Shown one piece after another: positions 41,006 through 49,586 of a DNA stretch of 64,000 bases. The first letter of the stretch is position 1. Each line of letters starts with the position of its first letter. The notes beneath the pieces were generated by a model. That model did not search any database. It was given only the letters and a program-made list of their open reading frames with translations, and had not been told where the DNA came from. Where the stretch lies: positions 1,488,001-1,552,000 of the forward strand of contig CBDAQG010000002.1 of the NCBI GenBank assembly GCA_965198995.1, written 5' to 3'. The stretch is from CAXMMR01 sp965198995. GTDB lineage: Bacteria > Pseudomonadota > Alphaproteobacteria > Acetobacterales > Acetobacteraceae. A program made the translations under genes and the position numbers.

Positions 41006-41806
41006 CTACTGCGAGGAGAGCGGCACCAGGCCGGCATCCGCCAGGATCGACTGGCCCCTGGCTGACAGCATGAACAAGGCCAGTCGCATGGCGGCGCGGG
41101 ACGGTCGCAGCACCACCAGGCCGTAGGTGGCGGCGATGCTGAGGCCGGCGGGCGGCCTGGTTGCGACCAGGTCCGGCACCTCGCTGCGCAGGGCAGGCTG
41201 CTGGCTGCAGAAATCGACCAGCGCGTCGGCCTGATGGCGCAGGAAGATCGTCGCCGCCGGGCTGTGGCCGTCGCTGCCGGCAGCCCCGAGCAGGCGCTGC
41301 GCCTTGGCGCTGAGGGTCGCGCCGGCGCCGGGGCGAACGGCGTCGGCGCGGCTGAACATGGCGAAGGCATCGTCGCCAATCGCCGAGTCGCCGGGGGATG
41401 CGGTCGCCAGGCGGAGCGTCGGGTCGAGCAGCCGGTCGAGCAGGTCGGCGCTGGTCAGGCCCACGGCGCGCGGCGCCAGCACGCAGACCTGGTTGGTGGC
41501 GAACGCGACGGCGGGCAGGGCGCCGGGGCGGGTCTCCAGATGCTTCGGCTGGTCGAGGTCGGCGGAGACGAAGAGCCCGGCCGGCGCGCCGGCCTCGATC
41601 TCGGCGCGCAGGGTGCCGGACGGGCCGAAGACCGGATCGGCGACGTTGGACGGATCGAGGCCGGAGGCGGCGATCAGCTCCTGCATCGGCCCGGACAGGC
41701 TGGCGGCGGCGTAGACGTGCAGCCGGGTGTTGAACAGGCCGAAGGTCTGGGCCCGGGCCGGTGCGGCGACCGACAGCGCGGCGAGCAGGCAAACCGAGAG
41801 ACGCAT
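41006..41806 (-). CDS. ModA-like molybdate/tungstate-type binding protein
   Basis: 266 residues with a signal peptide (RLSVCLLAALSVAAPARAQ) and the ModA outline: LHVYAAASLSGPMQELIAA, GPSGTLRAEIEAGAPAGLFV, VAFATNQVCVLAPRA. Such proteins deliver molybdate or tungstate to an ABC importer, yet no modB or modC is nearby. It lies last after ligD and ku, its start sharing a base with the ku stop, which is an odd pairing. Oxyanion specificity is inference. Confidence 0.85.
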   Translation of the reverse strand: MRLSVCLLAALSVAAPARAQTFGLFNTRLHVYAAASLSGPMQELIAASGLDPSNVADPVFGPSGTLRAEIEAGAPAGLFVSADLDQPKHLETRPGALPAVAFATNQVCVLAPRAVGLTSADLLDRLLDPTLRLATASPGDSAIGDDAFAMFSRADAVRPGAGATLSAKAQRLLGAAGSDGHSPAATIFLRHQADALVDFCSQQPALRSEVPDLVATRPPAGLSIAATYGLVVLRPSRAAMRLALFMLSARGQSILADAGLVPLSSQ

Positions 41807-42708
41807 CAGGCGCGCTTTCGCTGCGTCGCCGGCTTGCTGGCGGCGGGCGGCTTCTTGGCGGCAGCGGCCTTGCCCTTCGAGGCCGGCGACTTGGCGCCCT
41901 TGGCCTTCGTGCGTGGCGCGTCCGCGGTCTGGCCGAGGCTGCGCTTCAGCGCCGCCATCAGGTCGATGACGTTGCCGCGCTCCTCCTCCGGCAGCGCGTC
42001 CGGCTTCACCCCCTCGCCGGCGAGCTTGGCGTCGATCACCTGCCGCAGCTTGGCCTCGTAGCGGTCCTCCAGGTCGGTCGGCTCGAAGGCCTCGCTCTGG
42101 CGGTCGATGAGCTGCGTCGCCAGCGTCACCATCGCCGGGTCCGGCTGCTCGGACGGCACGGCGGCGAACAGCTCGGCCGGGTTGGCGACGTCGCGCGCCT
42201 CGTGCAGCGTGTGCAGCACCAGGCCGCGACCCATCGGCATGATCGCCACCGCCCGCTCGCGCCGCGCCATCACCACCCGCGACAGCGCCACCTTGCCGGT
42301 GTTGGCGATCGCCTCGCGCAGCACGAGGTAGACGTCCTGCGAGCCGTCGCCGTCGGGCGCCAGATAGTAGCTCTGGTCGTAGTAGACCGGGTCGATCTCA
42401 CCCGCGGGGACGAACTTGGCGACGCTCAGGATCGACGAGCTGTCGATCCGGGCGGACTCGAAATCCTCGTCATCGAGCAGGACGTAGCTGTTCTTCTCGT
42501 ATTCGAAGCCGCGCGCGAGGTCGCGGCGCTGCAGCTCCTCGTCGGTCTCGGCATCGAGCGTCACCATCCGCACCCGGTTGCCGGTCTTGGGGTTGATGAA
42601 GTGGAAGTGCAGGTTGGAGCTCTCGTGATGCGCGGCGTAGAGCGCGATCGGGCAGGAGACGAGGGCGAGCCGGAGTTGGCCGCGCCAGATGGGGCGTTGT
42701 TCTGCCAT
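41806..42708 (-). CDS. ku: Non-homologous end joining protein Ku
   Basis: 300 residues. Bacterial Ku homodimer that rings DNA ends and recruits LigD. Ku core at about 1-255 (IWRGQLRLALVSCPIALYAA, INPKTGNRVRM, then VLLDDEDFESARIDSSSILS), followed by a lysine/alanine-rich tail (TKAKGAKSPASKGKAAAAKK) that, as in other bacteria, probably binds DNA and tunes end bridging. ATG 42708 has CGGAG upstream. Second gene in the ligD-ku order, separated by a family B hairpin. Confidence 0.96.
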   Translation of the reverse strand: MAEQRPIWRGQLRLALVSCPIALYAAHHESSNLHFHFINPKTGNRVRMVTLDAETDEELQRRDLARGFEYEKNSYVLLDDEDFESARIDSSSILSVAKFVPAGEIDPVYYDQSYYLAPDGDGSQDVYLVLREAIANTGKVALSRVVMARRERAVAIMPMGRGLVLHTLHEARDVANPAELFAAVPSEQPDPAMVTLATQLIDRQSEAFEPTDLEDRYEAKLRQVIDAKLAGEGVKPDALPEEERGNVIDLMAALKRSLGQTADAPRTKAKGAKSPASKGKAAAAKKPPAASKPATQRKRA

Positions 42709-42732
42709 GGGGTTTGGCTCCGGAAGGAAGGA

Positions 42733-42842
42733 GTTCTTTTTTGAAAAAAAGAACCAAAAAACTTTTACCCGATCAGAGCCGCGCTGGGCAGCTAGGCGAC
42801 AACGAGCAAAAGTGTTTTGCTTCTTTTTCGCAAAAAAGAAGC
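42733..42842. repeat. Family B A/T-rich long inverted repeat, copy 4
   Basis: 110 bp between ligD and ku: left GTTCTTTTTTGAAAAAAAGAAC, CAAAAAACTTTT; right arm has changes (AAAAGTGTTTTGCTTCTTTT, then TCGCAAAAAAGAAGC), so this copy is partly decayed. Confidence 0.86.
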
Positions 42843-42849
42843 GCTTTGC

Positions 42850-45441
42850 TTATCGGCGCTTACGCGCTGGCGCCGCCTCGGCCGGCAGCCGCTGATCTGC
42901 CTCGGCAAACCCTGCCCAAGGGTCAGCGCGCAGCTTGGCGAGGCGGCCGGGCACAGTCTTGAGCGTCCAGGCGGTGACGTCGAGCTTGGGGCCGACTTCG
43001 CGCCAGTGCAGCGGGGTGGCGACGCCGGCGCCGGGGCGGGCGCGGGGCGAGAAGGAGCAGACCGCGGTCGAGCCCAGGCCGTTGCGCAGCCAGTCGACCA
43101 GGATGCGGCCGGTGCGCTTGGCCTTCGGCACCGAGGCGACGTAGAGCGACGGCTGCTCGGCCTCCATGCGCTCGGCAAAGCGGCGGCACCAGGCGCGCAC
43201 CTGGTCCCAACCGGCGTCCGGGCGGAGCGGGGCGACGACGTGCAGGCCCTTGCCGCCGGAGGTGCGGCAGTAGGAGACGAAGCCCTCGCGCTCCAGCCGG
43301 TCGCGCACGTCGAGCGTCGCGCGGATGATCTGCGGCCACTCGACGCCCTCGCCGGGATCGAGGTCGAAGACCAGCCGGTCGGCGCGGCCGGCATCCGGCA
43401 AATGGGAGCCCCAGCCGTGCAGCTCGATCGCCGACATCTGGGTCGCCGCGATCAGGCCGTCCTGGCCTCGCAAGGCCAGGTAGGGGGCGCCGTCCTGGTC
43501 GCCCTCGCGGAGCTGCTCGGCCATGCCGCGCAGGGCGTGCTTCTGGAAGAAGTGCTCGCCGTCGATGCCGTCCGGGCAGCGCACCAGGGCGAGCGGGCGG
43601 TCGGCGATGCCGGGCAGGGCGGTCTGGGCGACGGTCTGCCAGTAGGTGGCGAGGTCCTGCTTGGTAATGCCGGGCCACAGCTCGCGCTCGGGATGGGTGA
43701 GGCGGACGCCGCCGATCTCGGTGGCGCCGCCGCGCTGGACGGGCGGCTTGGCGTTGACGATGCGGGTAGGGCGCTGGCCGAGGGTGATGCGCTTGGCCTC
43801 CGGGTCGGGCACGTCGCGCACCACCTCGGCGGCGGGCTTGTCCTCGCGCAGGCCGAGGAAGACGGCGTGGCGCAGGCGGCCGGCGCCGGACCAGCCGATA
43901 TACTGCACCTCGATCACCAACTCGGGCCGCACCCAGTTCAGGCCGGTGGGCGGCTTCTCCTCGGTCAGCAGCAGGCCTTTGGGCGGCGGCGACGCAAGCG
44001 ATTTGACCCTCTCGCTCATGACGTCGAGATCGGCATCCGCGAAGCCGCTGCCGCAGCCGCCGACATAGTGCAGCCGGTGCTCGGGGTCGTAGAAGCCGAG
44101 GTGCAGCGAGCCGAGGCCGCTGCGTGCGCCCTGCGGCTTCGTCCAGCCGAGGACGACGAACTCCTCGCGGCCCTGGCACTTGATCTTGAGCCAGTCGCGG
44201 CCGCGGCCGGGGCGGTAGGGGGCGTCGGCGCGTTTGCAGATGACGCCCTCCAGCCCCATCGTGCAGGCCTGCTTGCGCACGCGGGCGGCATCGCCGGCGA
44301 CGTGGTCGGAGTAGCGCAGCAGCCCCGCCGTCCAGTCGGCGAGCCCGGCGAGCACGGCCTTGCGGTCGGCGAGCGGGCAGGGGGCGAGGTCGTGGCCGTC
44401 CAGGTGCAGCAGGTCGAAGGCGTAGAAGAACAGGGTGTCGTCGCGCTTGTCGCGCAGCGCCGCCTGCAGGGCGTGGAAGCTCGAGACGCCGTCCGGCTGC
44501 AGCGCCACCAGCTCGCCGTCGAGCAGCAGGTCGCCCTGGCCGAGGCCGGCGATGGCGGCGGCGATGGCGGGCAGGCGGGCGGTCCAGTCCAGGCCGTTGC
44601 GGGTGATGAGCTGGACGACGCCGCGCTCGCGGCGGGCGAGCAGGCGGTAGCCGTCGAACTTGATCTCGCTGATCCACTCGCCGCCGTCGGGCGCGATGTC
44701 GGCGGCGCTCGCGAGCTGCGGCTTCGGCGTGGCGCCGAACTTGCGGGCGACGGCGTCGGCCGGCATCTCGCGCTGCGTCGCCGGGGTGGCCATGGCGGCG
44801 GGCTCGGCCGCCTCCACCGGGGCGGGCTTGCCCGCTTGCTTGCGCTTTGCCTTGGGTTTGCCGGCGCCTTGCCTGAGCTTCGGCAGCGGCGTGCGCTCCA
44901 GTGCCGCCGCGTCCGTGCCGGGCGATTCGTGCTCGTCATGCTCCTTGATCAGCAGCCAGTTTTCCGCGTGCTCGCGCGGCCGCGGCTTGAGGCGGATCAG
45001 CACGAAGCGTCCCTGGAGACGCTCGCCCGCCAGGACGAACTTCATCTCGCCGCGTGCGAGGTCGGCCGCCGGGTCGTCGCTCATCGCCCGCCAGTGGCCG
45101 CGGTCCCAGATGTCGACATGGCCGGCGCCGTAATTGCCCGCCGGGATGTCGCCCTCGAAGCGCGCGTACTCGACCGGGTGGTCCTCGACATGCACGGCCA
45201 GGCGCTTGTCATGCGGGTCCATCGACGGGCCGCGCGGCACCGCCCAGCTCCACAGCACGCCGCCATGCTCGAGCCGGAAGTCCCAGTGCAGCCGGGTCGC
45301 GGCGTGCTTCTGGACGACGAAGAGCAGGGCTTCGCCCGCCGGCGACGCAGCTGGAGCGGGCTCGGCGGTGCGGGCGAAATCACGCTTCGCCCGGTAGGTC
45401 GCGATCGAGGTGTCCCGTGCCGTCGGCGCCGCCTTGCCCAT
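42850..45441 (-). CDS. ligD: Multifunctional NHEJ DNA ligase LigD
   Basis: 863 residues in the order phosphoesterase (about 35-190; HWDFRLEHGGVLWSWAVPRG), ATP-dependent ligase (about 240-540; nucleotidyl-lysine motif EIKFDGYRLL) and primase/polymerase (about 580-850; LVFDLDPGEGVEW with the metal-binding Asp pair). This is the full PE-Lig-Pol arrangement of Pseudomonas-type LigD. It joins double-strand breaks with Ku. The linkers are basic and proline/alanine-rich. Divergent from the glycosidase gene. Confidence 0.96.
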   Translation of the reverse strand: MGKAAPTARDTSIATYRAKRDFARTAEPAPAASPAGEALLFVVQKHAATRLHWDFRLEHGGVLWSWAVPRGPSMDPHDKRLAVHVEDHPVEYARFEGDIPAGNYGAGHVDIWDRGHWRAMSDDPAADLARGEMKFVLAGERLQGRFVLIRLKPRPREHAENWLLIKEHDEHESPGTDAAALERTPLPKLRQGAGKPKAKRKQAGKPAPVEAAEPAAMATPATQREMPADAVARKFGATPKPQLASAADIAPDGGEWISEIKFDGYRLLARRERGVVQLITRNGLDWTARLPAIAAAIAGLGQGDLLLDGELVALQPDGVSSFHALQAALRDKRDDTLFFYAFDLLHLDGHDLAPCPLADRKAVLAGLADWTAGLLRYSDHVAGDAARVRKQACTMGLEGVICKRADAPYRPGRGRDWLKIKCQGREEFVVLGWTKPQGARSGLGSLHLGFYDPEHRLHYVGGCGSGFADADLDVMSERVKSLASPPPKGLLLTEEKPPTGLNWVRPELVIEVQYIGWSGAGRLRHAVFLGLREDKPAAEVVRDVPDPEAKRITLGQRPTRIVNAKPPVQRGGATEIGGVRLTHPERELWPGITKQDLATYWQTVAQTALPGIADRPLALVRCPDGIDGEHFFQKHALRGMAEQLREGDQDGAPYLALRGQDGLIAATQMSAIELHGWGSHLPDAGRADRLVFDLDPGEGVEWPQIIRATLDVRDRLEREGFVSYCRTSGGKGLHVVAPLRPDAGWDQVRAWCRRFAERMEAEQPSLYVASVPKAKRTGRILVDWLRNGLGSTAVCSFSPRARPGAGVATPLHWREVGPKLDVTAWTLKTVPGRLAKLRADPWAGFAEADQRLPAEAAPARKRR

Positions 45442-45568
45442 GCCTGCGGCAACGCAACCTTGCCGTGCGAGGTTGCCGATCTGTCACCTGCCGAGACGCG
45501 GGTAGGGCTTGCGCGACGCGTCTCACCTGTCACCTTGCGCGCGCACCGACGACGAGGAGCCACGCCAA

Positions 45569-47863
45569 GTGGACCTGCCGACACCCGCAGCCGATCCTGC
45601 CCCGGGCCCCGCCTCGGGTTCCGCCCTGGGTTCCGCCCTGGGTTCCGCGTTGGGCCCTGCCTCAGCTCCCGCCTCCGCCAACGTCGATCCGGCGCCGCGG
45701 GCGGAGAGCCATGAGGGCGCCGAATACGCCATCGGCGCCAGCGTCTCGCTGCAGGAGCGCCGCTTCCGCACCCTCAAGGCGGGCGACATGTTCGGCGTGT
45801 TCGACCAGAGCGGCAACGTGCTGCCGAGCCCGGGCGGCACCGAGGGGATCTACTGGCGCGACACCCGCTACCTGTCCGCCTTCGACCTGCTGATCAACGA
45901 GTGCCGGCCGATGCTGTTGAGCTCGACGCTGCGCGACGACAACGGCACGCTGACTGTCGACCTGACCAACCCGGACCTGGCCGTCGGGCGCGAGCAGTCG
46001 CTCGAGCATGACGTGATCCATCTGCGCCGCTCGCGCTTCCTGTGGGCGGGCGGCTGCTATGAGCGGCTGTCGGTGCGCAACTACTCGGACGCCGACCAGC
46101 AGGTGCGGCTCGAGATCCGCTTCGGCGCCGACTTCGCCGACTTGTTCGAGGTGCGCGGCATGGTCCGCCGCCAGCACGGCGAGCAGCACCCCGTGGTGGT
46201 GGACGCCGACACCGCCACCCTCTCCTACACCGGGCTCGATCGGCGCCGGCGCGAGACGCGGCTGCGCTTTGACCCGCATCCGGCGCTGCTCGAACCCGGC
46301 CGGGCGCATTTCAAGCTCAGCCTGCCGGCGCATGGCCGCACCCTGGTGTTCATCGAGATCGCCTGCGACGCCGATGCGCCGGTCAACTCGGCGCAGCAGA
46401 ACTTCATGCGCCACCTCGTCGACAGCCGCCGCTGGCTGCGCGGCGCCTCGGCCAACGCGGCCGCGATCGCGACCTCGAACGAGGTGTTCAACGAGGCGAT
46501 GCGGCGCTCGATCAGCGACCTCTACATGCTGGTCACCGACAAGCCGACCGGGCCGTACCCGTATGCCGGGGTGCCGTGGTTCTCGGCCGCGTTCGGGCGC
46601 GACGCGCTGATCACGGCGCTGCAGACGCTGTGGCTCGATCCGAGCCTCGCGCGCGGCGTGCTGCGCTACCTGGCGCTCAACCAGGCCGACCATGACGACC
46701 CGGCGGCCGACGCCGAGCCGGGCAAGATCCTGCACGAGGTGCGGCACGGCGAGATGGCCGAACTCGGCGAGGTGCCGTTCCGGCGCTACTACGGCAGCGT
46801 CGACAGCACGCCGCTGTTCGTCATGCTCGCCGGATTGTACCTCGAGCGCACCGGCGACGAGGCGACGGCGTGGGAGCTGTGGCCCAACATCCGGCGCGCG
46901 CTCGACTGGATCGAGCGCTCGGGGGACCGGGACGGCGACGGCTTCGTCGAGTATTTCCGCAAGACCGACGAGGGGCTCGCGAACCAGGGGTGGAAGGACA
47001 GCTACGACAGCGTCTTCCACGCCGACGGGCGGTTCGCCGAGGGGCCAATCGCGCTGTGCGAGGTGCAGGGCTACGTCTACGCCGCGCGTCGGGCCGCCGC
47101 CGCGATCGGCCGACGCCTCGGCTTTGCCGACGAGGCCGAGGAGCAGCACGTCGCGGCCGAGAAGCTGCGGACGGCGTTCGAGCAGAAGTTCTGGTGCGAG
47201 GAGCTCGGCACCTACGCGCTGGCGCTGGACGGGCAGAAGCAGCCCTGCCGGGTGCGGTCGTCCAATGCCGGCCATCTGCTGCTGACCGGCATCATCTCGC
47301 ATGATCGCGCCGTGCAGGTCGCCGAGCAGTTGCTGTCGTCGCGCTTCTTTACCGGCTGGGGCATCCGCACCATCGCCAATACCGAGGCGCGGTATAACCC
47401 GATGGCGTACCATAATGGCTCGGTGTGGCCGCACGACAACGCAATGATTGCGTTGGGCATGGCGCGCTACGGGCTGAACGAGCACATCCTGAAGCTGTTC
47501 GGCGGGCTGTTCGACGCCTCGCTGTATATCGACCTGCGGCGCCTGCCGGAGCTGTTCTGCGGCTTTCCCAGGCGGCGCGGGCAGGGACCGACCTTCTACC
47601 CGGTGGCCTGCTCGCCGCAGGCCTGGGCGGCGACCGCGCTGCCGGCGACGCTACAGGCAGCACTCGGCGTCGGCTTCGATCCAGCGGCGCGCACCGTCAC
47701 CTTCAGCAACCCGAGCCTGCCTGAGTTCCTGCAGGAGGTGACGCTGCATAACCTGACGATCGGCGGGGCGAGGCTGAGCGTGGTGTTCCGACGCGCGGGG
47801 CACGGCGTGTCGATGAACGTGCTGGAACGCACGGGCGAGATCCATGCGGTGATGCGGAGTTAA
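45569..47863 (+). CDS. Amylo-alpha-1,6-glucosidase / glycogen-debranching-type protein
   Basis: 764 residues from the GTG at 45569, preceded by GAGGAG. N-terminal GDE domain (FGVFDQSGNVLPSPGGTEGI, YWRDTRYLSAFDLLI) and a C-terminal alpha/alpha toroid (YPYAGVPWFSAAFGRDALIT, ANQGWKDSYDSVFHADGRFA, YHNGSVWPHDNAMIA) with the acidic residues typical of GH15/GH133-like debranching glucosidases. Probably acts on alpha-glucan branch points in the cytoplasm, in keeping with the glycogen operon at 54-64 kb. The N-terminal 50 residues are low-complexity from a 12-bp tandem repeat. Its TAA is part of family A copy g. Confidence 0.88.
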   Translation: MDLPTPAADPAPGPASGSALGSALGSALGPASAPASANVDPAPRAESHEGAEYAIGASVSLQERRFRTLKAGDMFGVFDQSGNVLPSPGGTEGIYWRDTRYLSAFDLLINECRPMLLSSTLRDDNGTLTVDLTNPDLAVGREQSLEHDVIHLRRSRFLWAGGCYERLSVRNYSDADQQVRLEIRFGADFADLFEVRGMVRRQHGEQHPVVVDADTATLSYTGLDRRRRETRLRFDPHPALLEPGRAHFKLSLPAHGRTLVFIEIACDADAPVNSAQQNFMRHLVDSRRWLRGASANAAAIATSNEVFNEAMRRSISDLYMLVTDKPTGPYPYAGVPWFSAAFGRDALITALQTLWLDPSLARGVLRYLALNQADHDDPAADAEPGKILHEVRHGEMAELGEVPFRRYYGSVDSTPLFVMLAGLYLERTGDEATAWELWPNIRRALDWIERSGDRDGDGFVEYFRKTDEGLANQGWKDSYDSVFHADGRFAEGPIALCEVQGYVYAARRAAAAIGRRLGFADEAEEQHVAAEKLRTAFEQKFWCEELGTYALALDGQKQPCRVRSSNAGHLLLTGIISHDRAVQVAEQLLSSRFFTGWGIRTIANTEARYNPMAYHNGSVWPHDNAMIALGMARYGLNEHILKLFGGLFDASLYIDLRRLPELFCGFPRRRGQGPTFYPVACSPQAWAATALPATLQAALGVGFDPAARTVTFSNPSLPEFLQEVTLHNLTIGGARLSVVFRRAGHGVSMNVLERTGEIHAVMRS
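45616..45651. repeat. 12-bp in-frame tandem repeat in the debranching-enzyme gene
   Basis: GGGTTCCGCCCT twice and a changed third copy, coding for a repeated GSAL tetrapeptide in the N-terminal linker. Multiple-of-three length keeps frame. Confidence 0.85.
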
Positions 47864-48073
47864 GGCCAGGGGGCGTTGCCCCTGGACCCCATAAAAGGCG
47901 AAGCCTCTAAAATCCATTTCTTATCCATTCCCACCGGGCAAGGTCGCGGCGGTGGGAGGTCTTGGTTGATTAGCTGCGCCGAGTAAGAAAGAACCCGGCT
48001 AGACTCCAAATGGATGCGGGTCTGGGGGCGCCGCCCCCAGCGAGGTCCAGGAGCGGAGCTCCTGGACTTCCTT
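47862..48073. repeat. Family A intergenic repeat, copy g
   Basis: 212 bp. AAGGCCAGGGGGCGTTGCCC at the left, CTCCTGGACTTCCTT at the right. Contains the AAAGGC...GCCTCT stem, GAGTAAGAAAGAACCCGGCT also seen in copy a, and CTGGGGGCGCCGCCCCCAG. It lies between the debranching gene and the aminotransferase and overlaps the stop codon of the former. Confidence 0.88.
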
Positions 48074-48127
48074 GCGCCCAGAAACAGACAGGCTCACGTT
48101 TGGTGCTCGTAGTCGGACGAGTGATCC

Positions 48128-49447
48128 ATGGATATTAGCCTGCCGAACGACCTTGATGCGTTCTGGATGCCGTTCACGGCCAACAAGCAGTTCAAGGCGG
48201 CGCCGCGTCTGCTCGTCTCGGCGCGGGACATGCACTACCGCTCGCATGACGGTCGCGACGTTCTCGACGGCGCGGCGGGCTTGTGGTGCTGCAATGCGGG
48301 GCATTGCCGGCCGGGGATCGTGGAGGCGGTGCAGCGGCAGGTGGCGACGCTCGACTTCGCGCCGACGTTCCAGATGGCGCATCCGCTGAGCTTCGAGGCG
48401 GCGAGCCGGGTGGCTGGGTTGATGCCCGATGGGCTGGACCACGTGTTCTTCACCAACTCGGGCTCGGAGGCGTGCGACACCGCGCTCAAGCTCGCCTTGG
48501 CGTATCACCAGGCGCGTGGCGAAGGGCGGCGGACGCGGCTGATCGGCCGCGAGCGCGGCTACCACGGGGTCGGGTTCGGCGGCATCTCGGTGGGGGGGAT
48601 CGGCACCAATCGGCGGGCGTTCGGGCCGTTGCTGCCGGGGGTGGACCATCTGCCGCACACGTTCGACCTGGCGCGCAACGCCTTCAGCCGGGGACAGCCG
48701 GAGCATGGCGCGGAGCTCGCGGATGCGCTGGAGAGGATCGTGGCGCTGCATGACGCCTCGACCATCGCGGCCGTGATCGTCGAGCCGCTGTCGGGCTCGA
48801 CGGGGGTGTTGCCGCCGCCGGTGGGGTATCTGGAGCGGCTGCGGGAGATCTGCACCCGGCACGGCATCCTGCTGATCTACGACGAGGTGATCTCCGGCTT
48901 CGGCCGGCTTGGTGCGCCGTTTGCGGTGCAGCGCTTTGGCGTGACGCCCGACCTCGTTTGCCTGGCCAAGGGGATCACCAACGGCACGGTGCCGATGGGC
49001 GCGGTCGTGGCGACGAATGCGGTCCATGACGCGATCAACGACAGCGTCGCCGCCGGGATCGAGCTGTTCCACGGCTACACCTATTCCGGCCATCCGCTAG
49101 CGGCGGCGGCCTGCATCGCGACGTTGGACATCTATGCCGAGGAGGGGCTGTTCGAGCGCGCCGCCGAGCTGGCGCCCTACTGGGAGGCGCGGGCACATGG
49201 CCTGCGCGGAGCTGGACCGGTGATCGACATCCGCAATCTGGGCCTGGTCTGCGGCATCGAGATGGCGCCGCGGCCGGGGGCGCCCGGAGCGCGGGGCTAC
49301 GACCTGTTCACCCGGGCCTATGCGAGCGGGTTGCTGATGCGCTTTACCGGCGACATCGTGGCGATGTCGCCGCCGCTCATCATCAGTCGGGATCAGATCG
49401 ACGAGATCTTCGACCTGCTGGGAGAGCTTTTGCGCGAGATCCAGTAA
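48128..49447 (+). CDS. Class III omega-amino acid:pyruvate aminotransferase-like protein
   Basis: 439 residues, PLP fold type I. It begins like the beta-alanine/omega-amino acid:pyruvate aminotransferases (DAFWMPFTANKQFKAAPRLL) and has FFTNSGSEACDTALKLAL, IYDEVISGFGRLG and the PLP lysine K281 (CLAKGITNG). It moves an amino group from an omega-amino acid or amine to pyruvate; the precise donor is not decidable. TAA is formed by family A copy h. Confidence 0.92.
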   Translation: MDISLPNDLDAFWMPFTANKQFKAAPRLLVSARDMHYRSHDGRDVLDGAAGLWCCNAGHCRPGIVEAVQRQVATLDFAPTFQMAHPLSFEAASRVAGLMPDGLDHVFFTNSGSEACDTALKLALAYHQARGEGRRTRLIGRERGYHGVGFGGISVGGIGTNRRAFGPLLPGVDHLPHTFDLARNAFSRGQPEHGAELADALERIVALHDASTIAAVIVEPLSGSTGVLPPPVGYLERLREICTRHGILLIYDEVISGFGRLGAPFAVQRFGVTPDLVCLAKGITNGTVPMGAVVATNAVHDAINDSVAAGIELFHGYTYSGHPLAAAACIATLDIYAEEGLFERAAELAPYWEARAHGLRGAGPVIDIRNLGLVCGIEMAPRPGAPGARGYDLFTRAYASGLLMRFTGDIVAMSPPLIISRDQIDEIFDLLGELLREIQ

Positions 49448-49586
49448 GGCCAGGGGCGTTGCCCCTGGACCCCATTAAAGGCGTAGCCTTCAAAATCCAT
49501 TTCGGCGGCGTGTGAGGCACACCCAGACGGATGCGGGTCTGGGGGCGCCGCCCCCAGCGAGGTCCAGGAGCGGAGCTCCTGGCCTT
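49446..49586. repeat. Family A intergenic repeat, copy h, touching two stop codons
   Basis: 141 bp. AAGGCCAGGGGCGTTGCCCC at the left, CTCCTGGCCTT at the right. It fills the gap between two convergent genes: its left AA belongs to the aminotransferase TAA (49445-49447) and its right TT to the adaptor-gene stop (49585-49587, read on the minus strand). Modules: AAAGGCGTAGCCTT, CTGGGGGCGCCGCCCCCAG. Confidence 0.9.
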
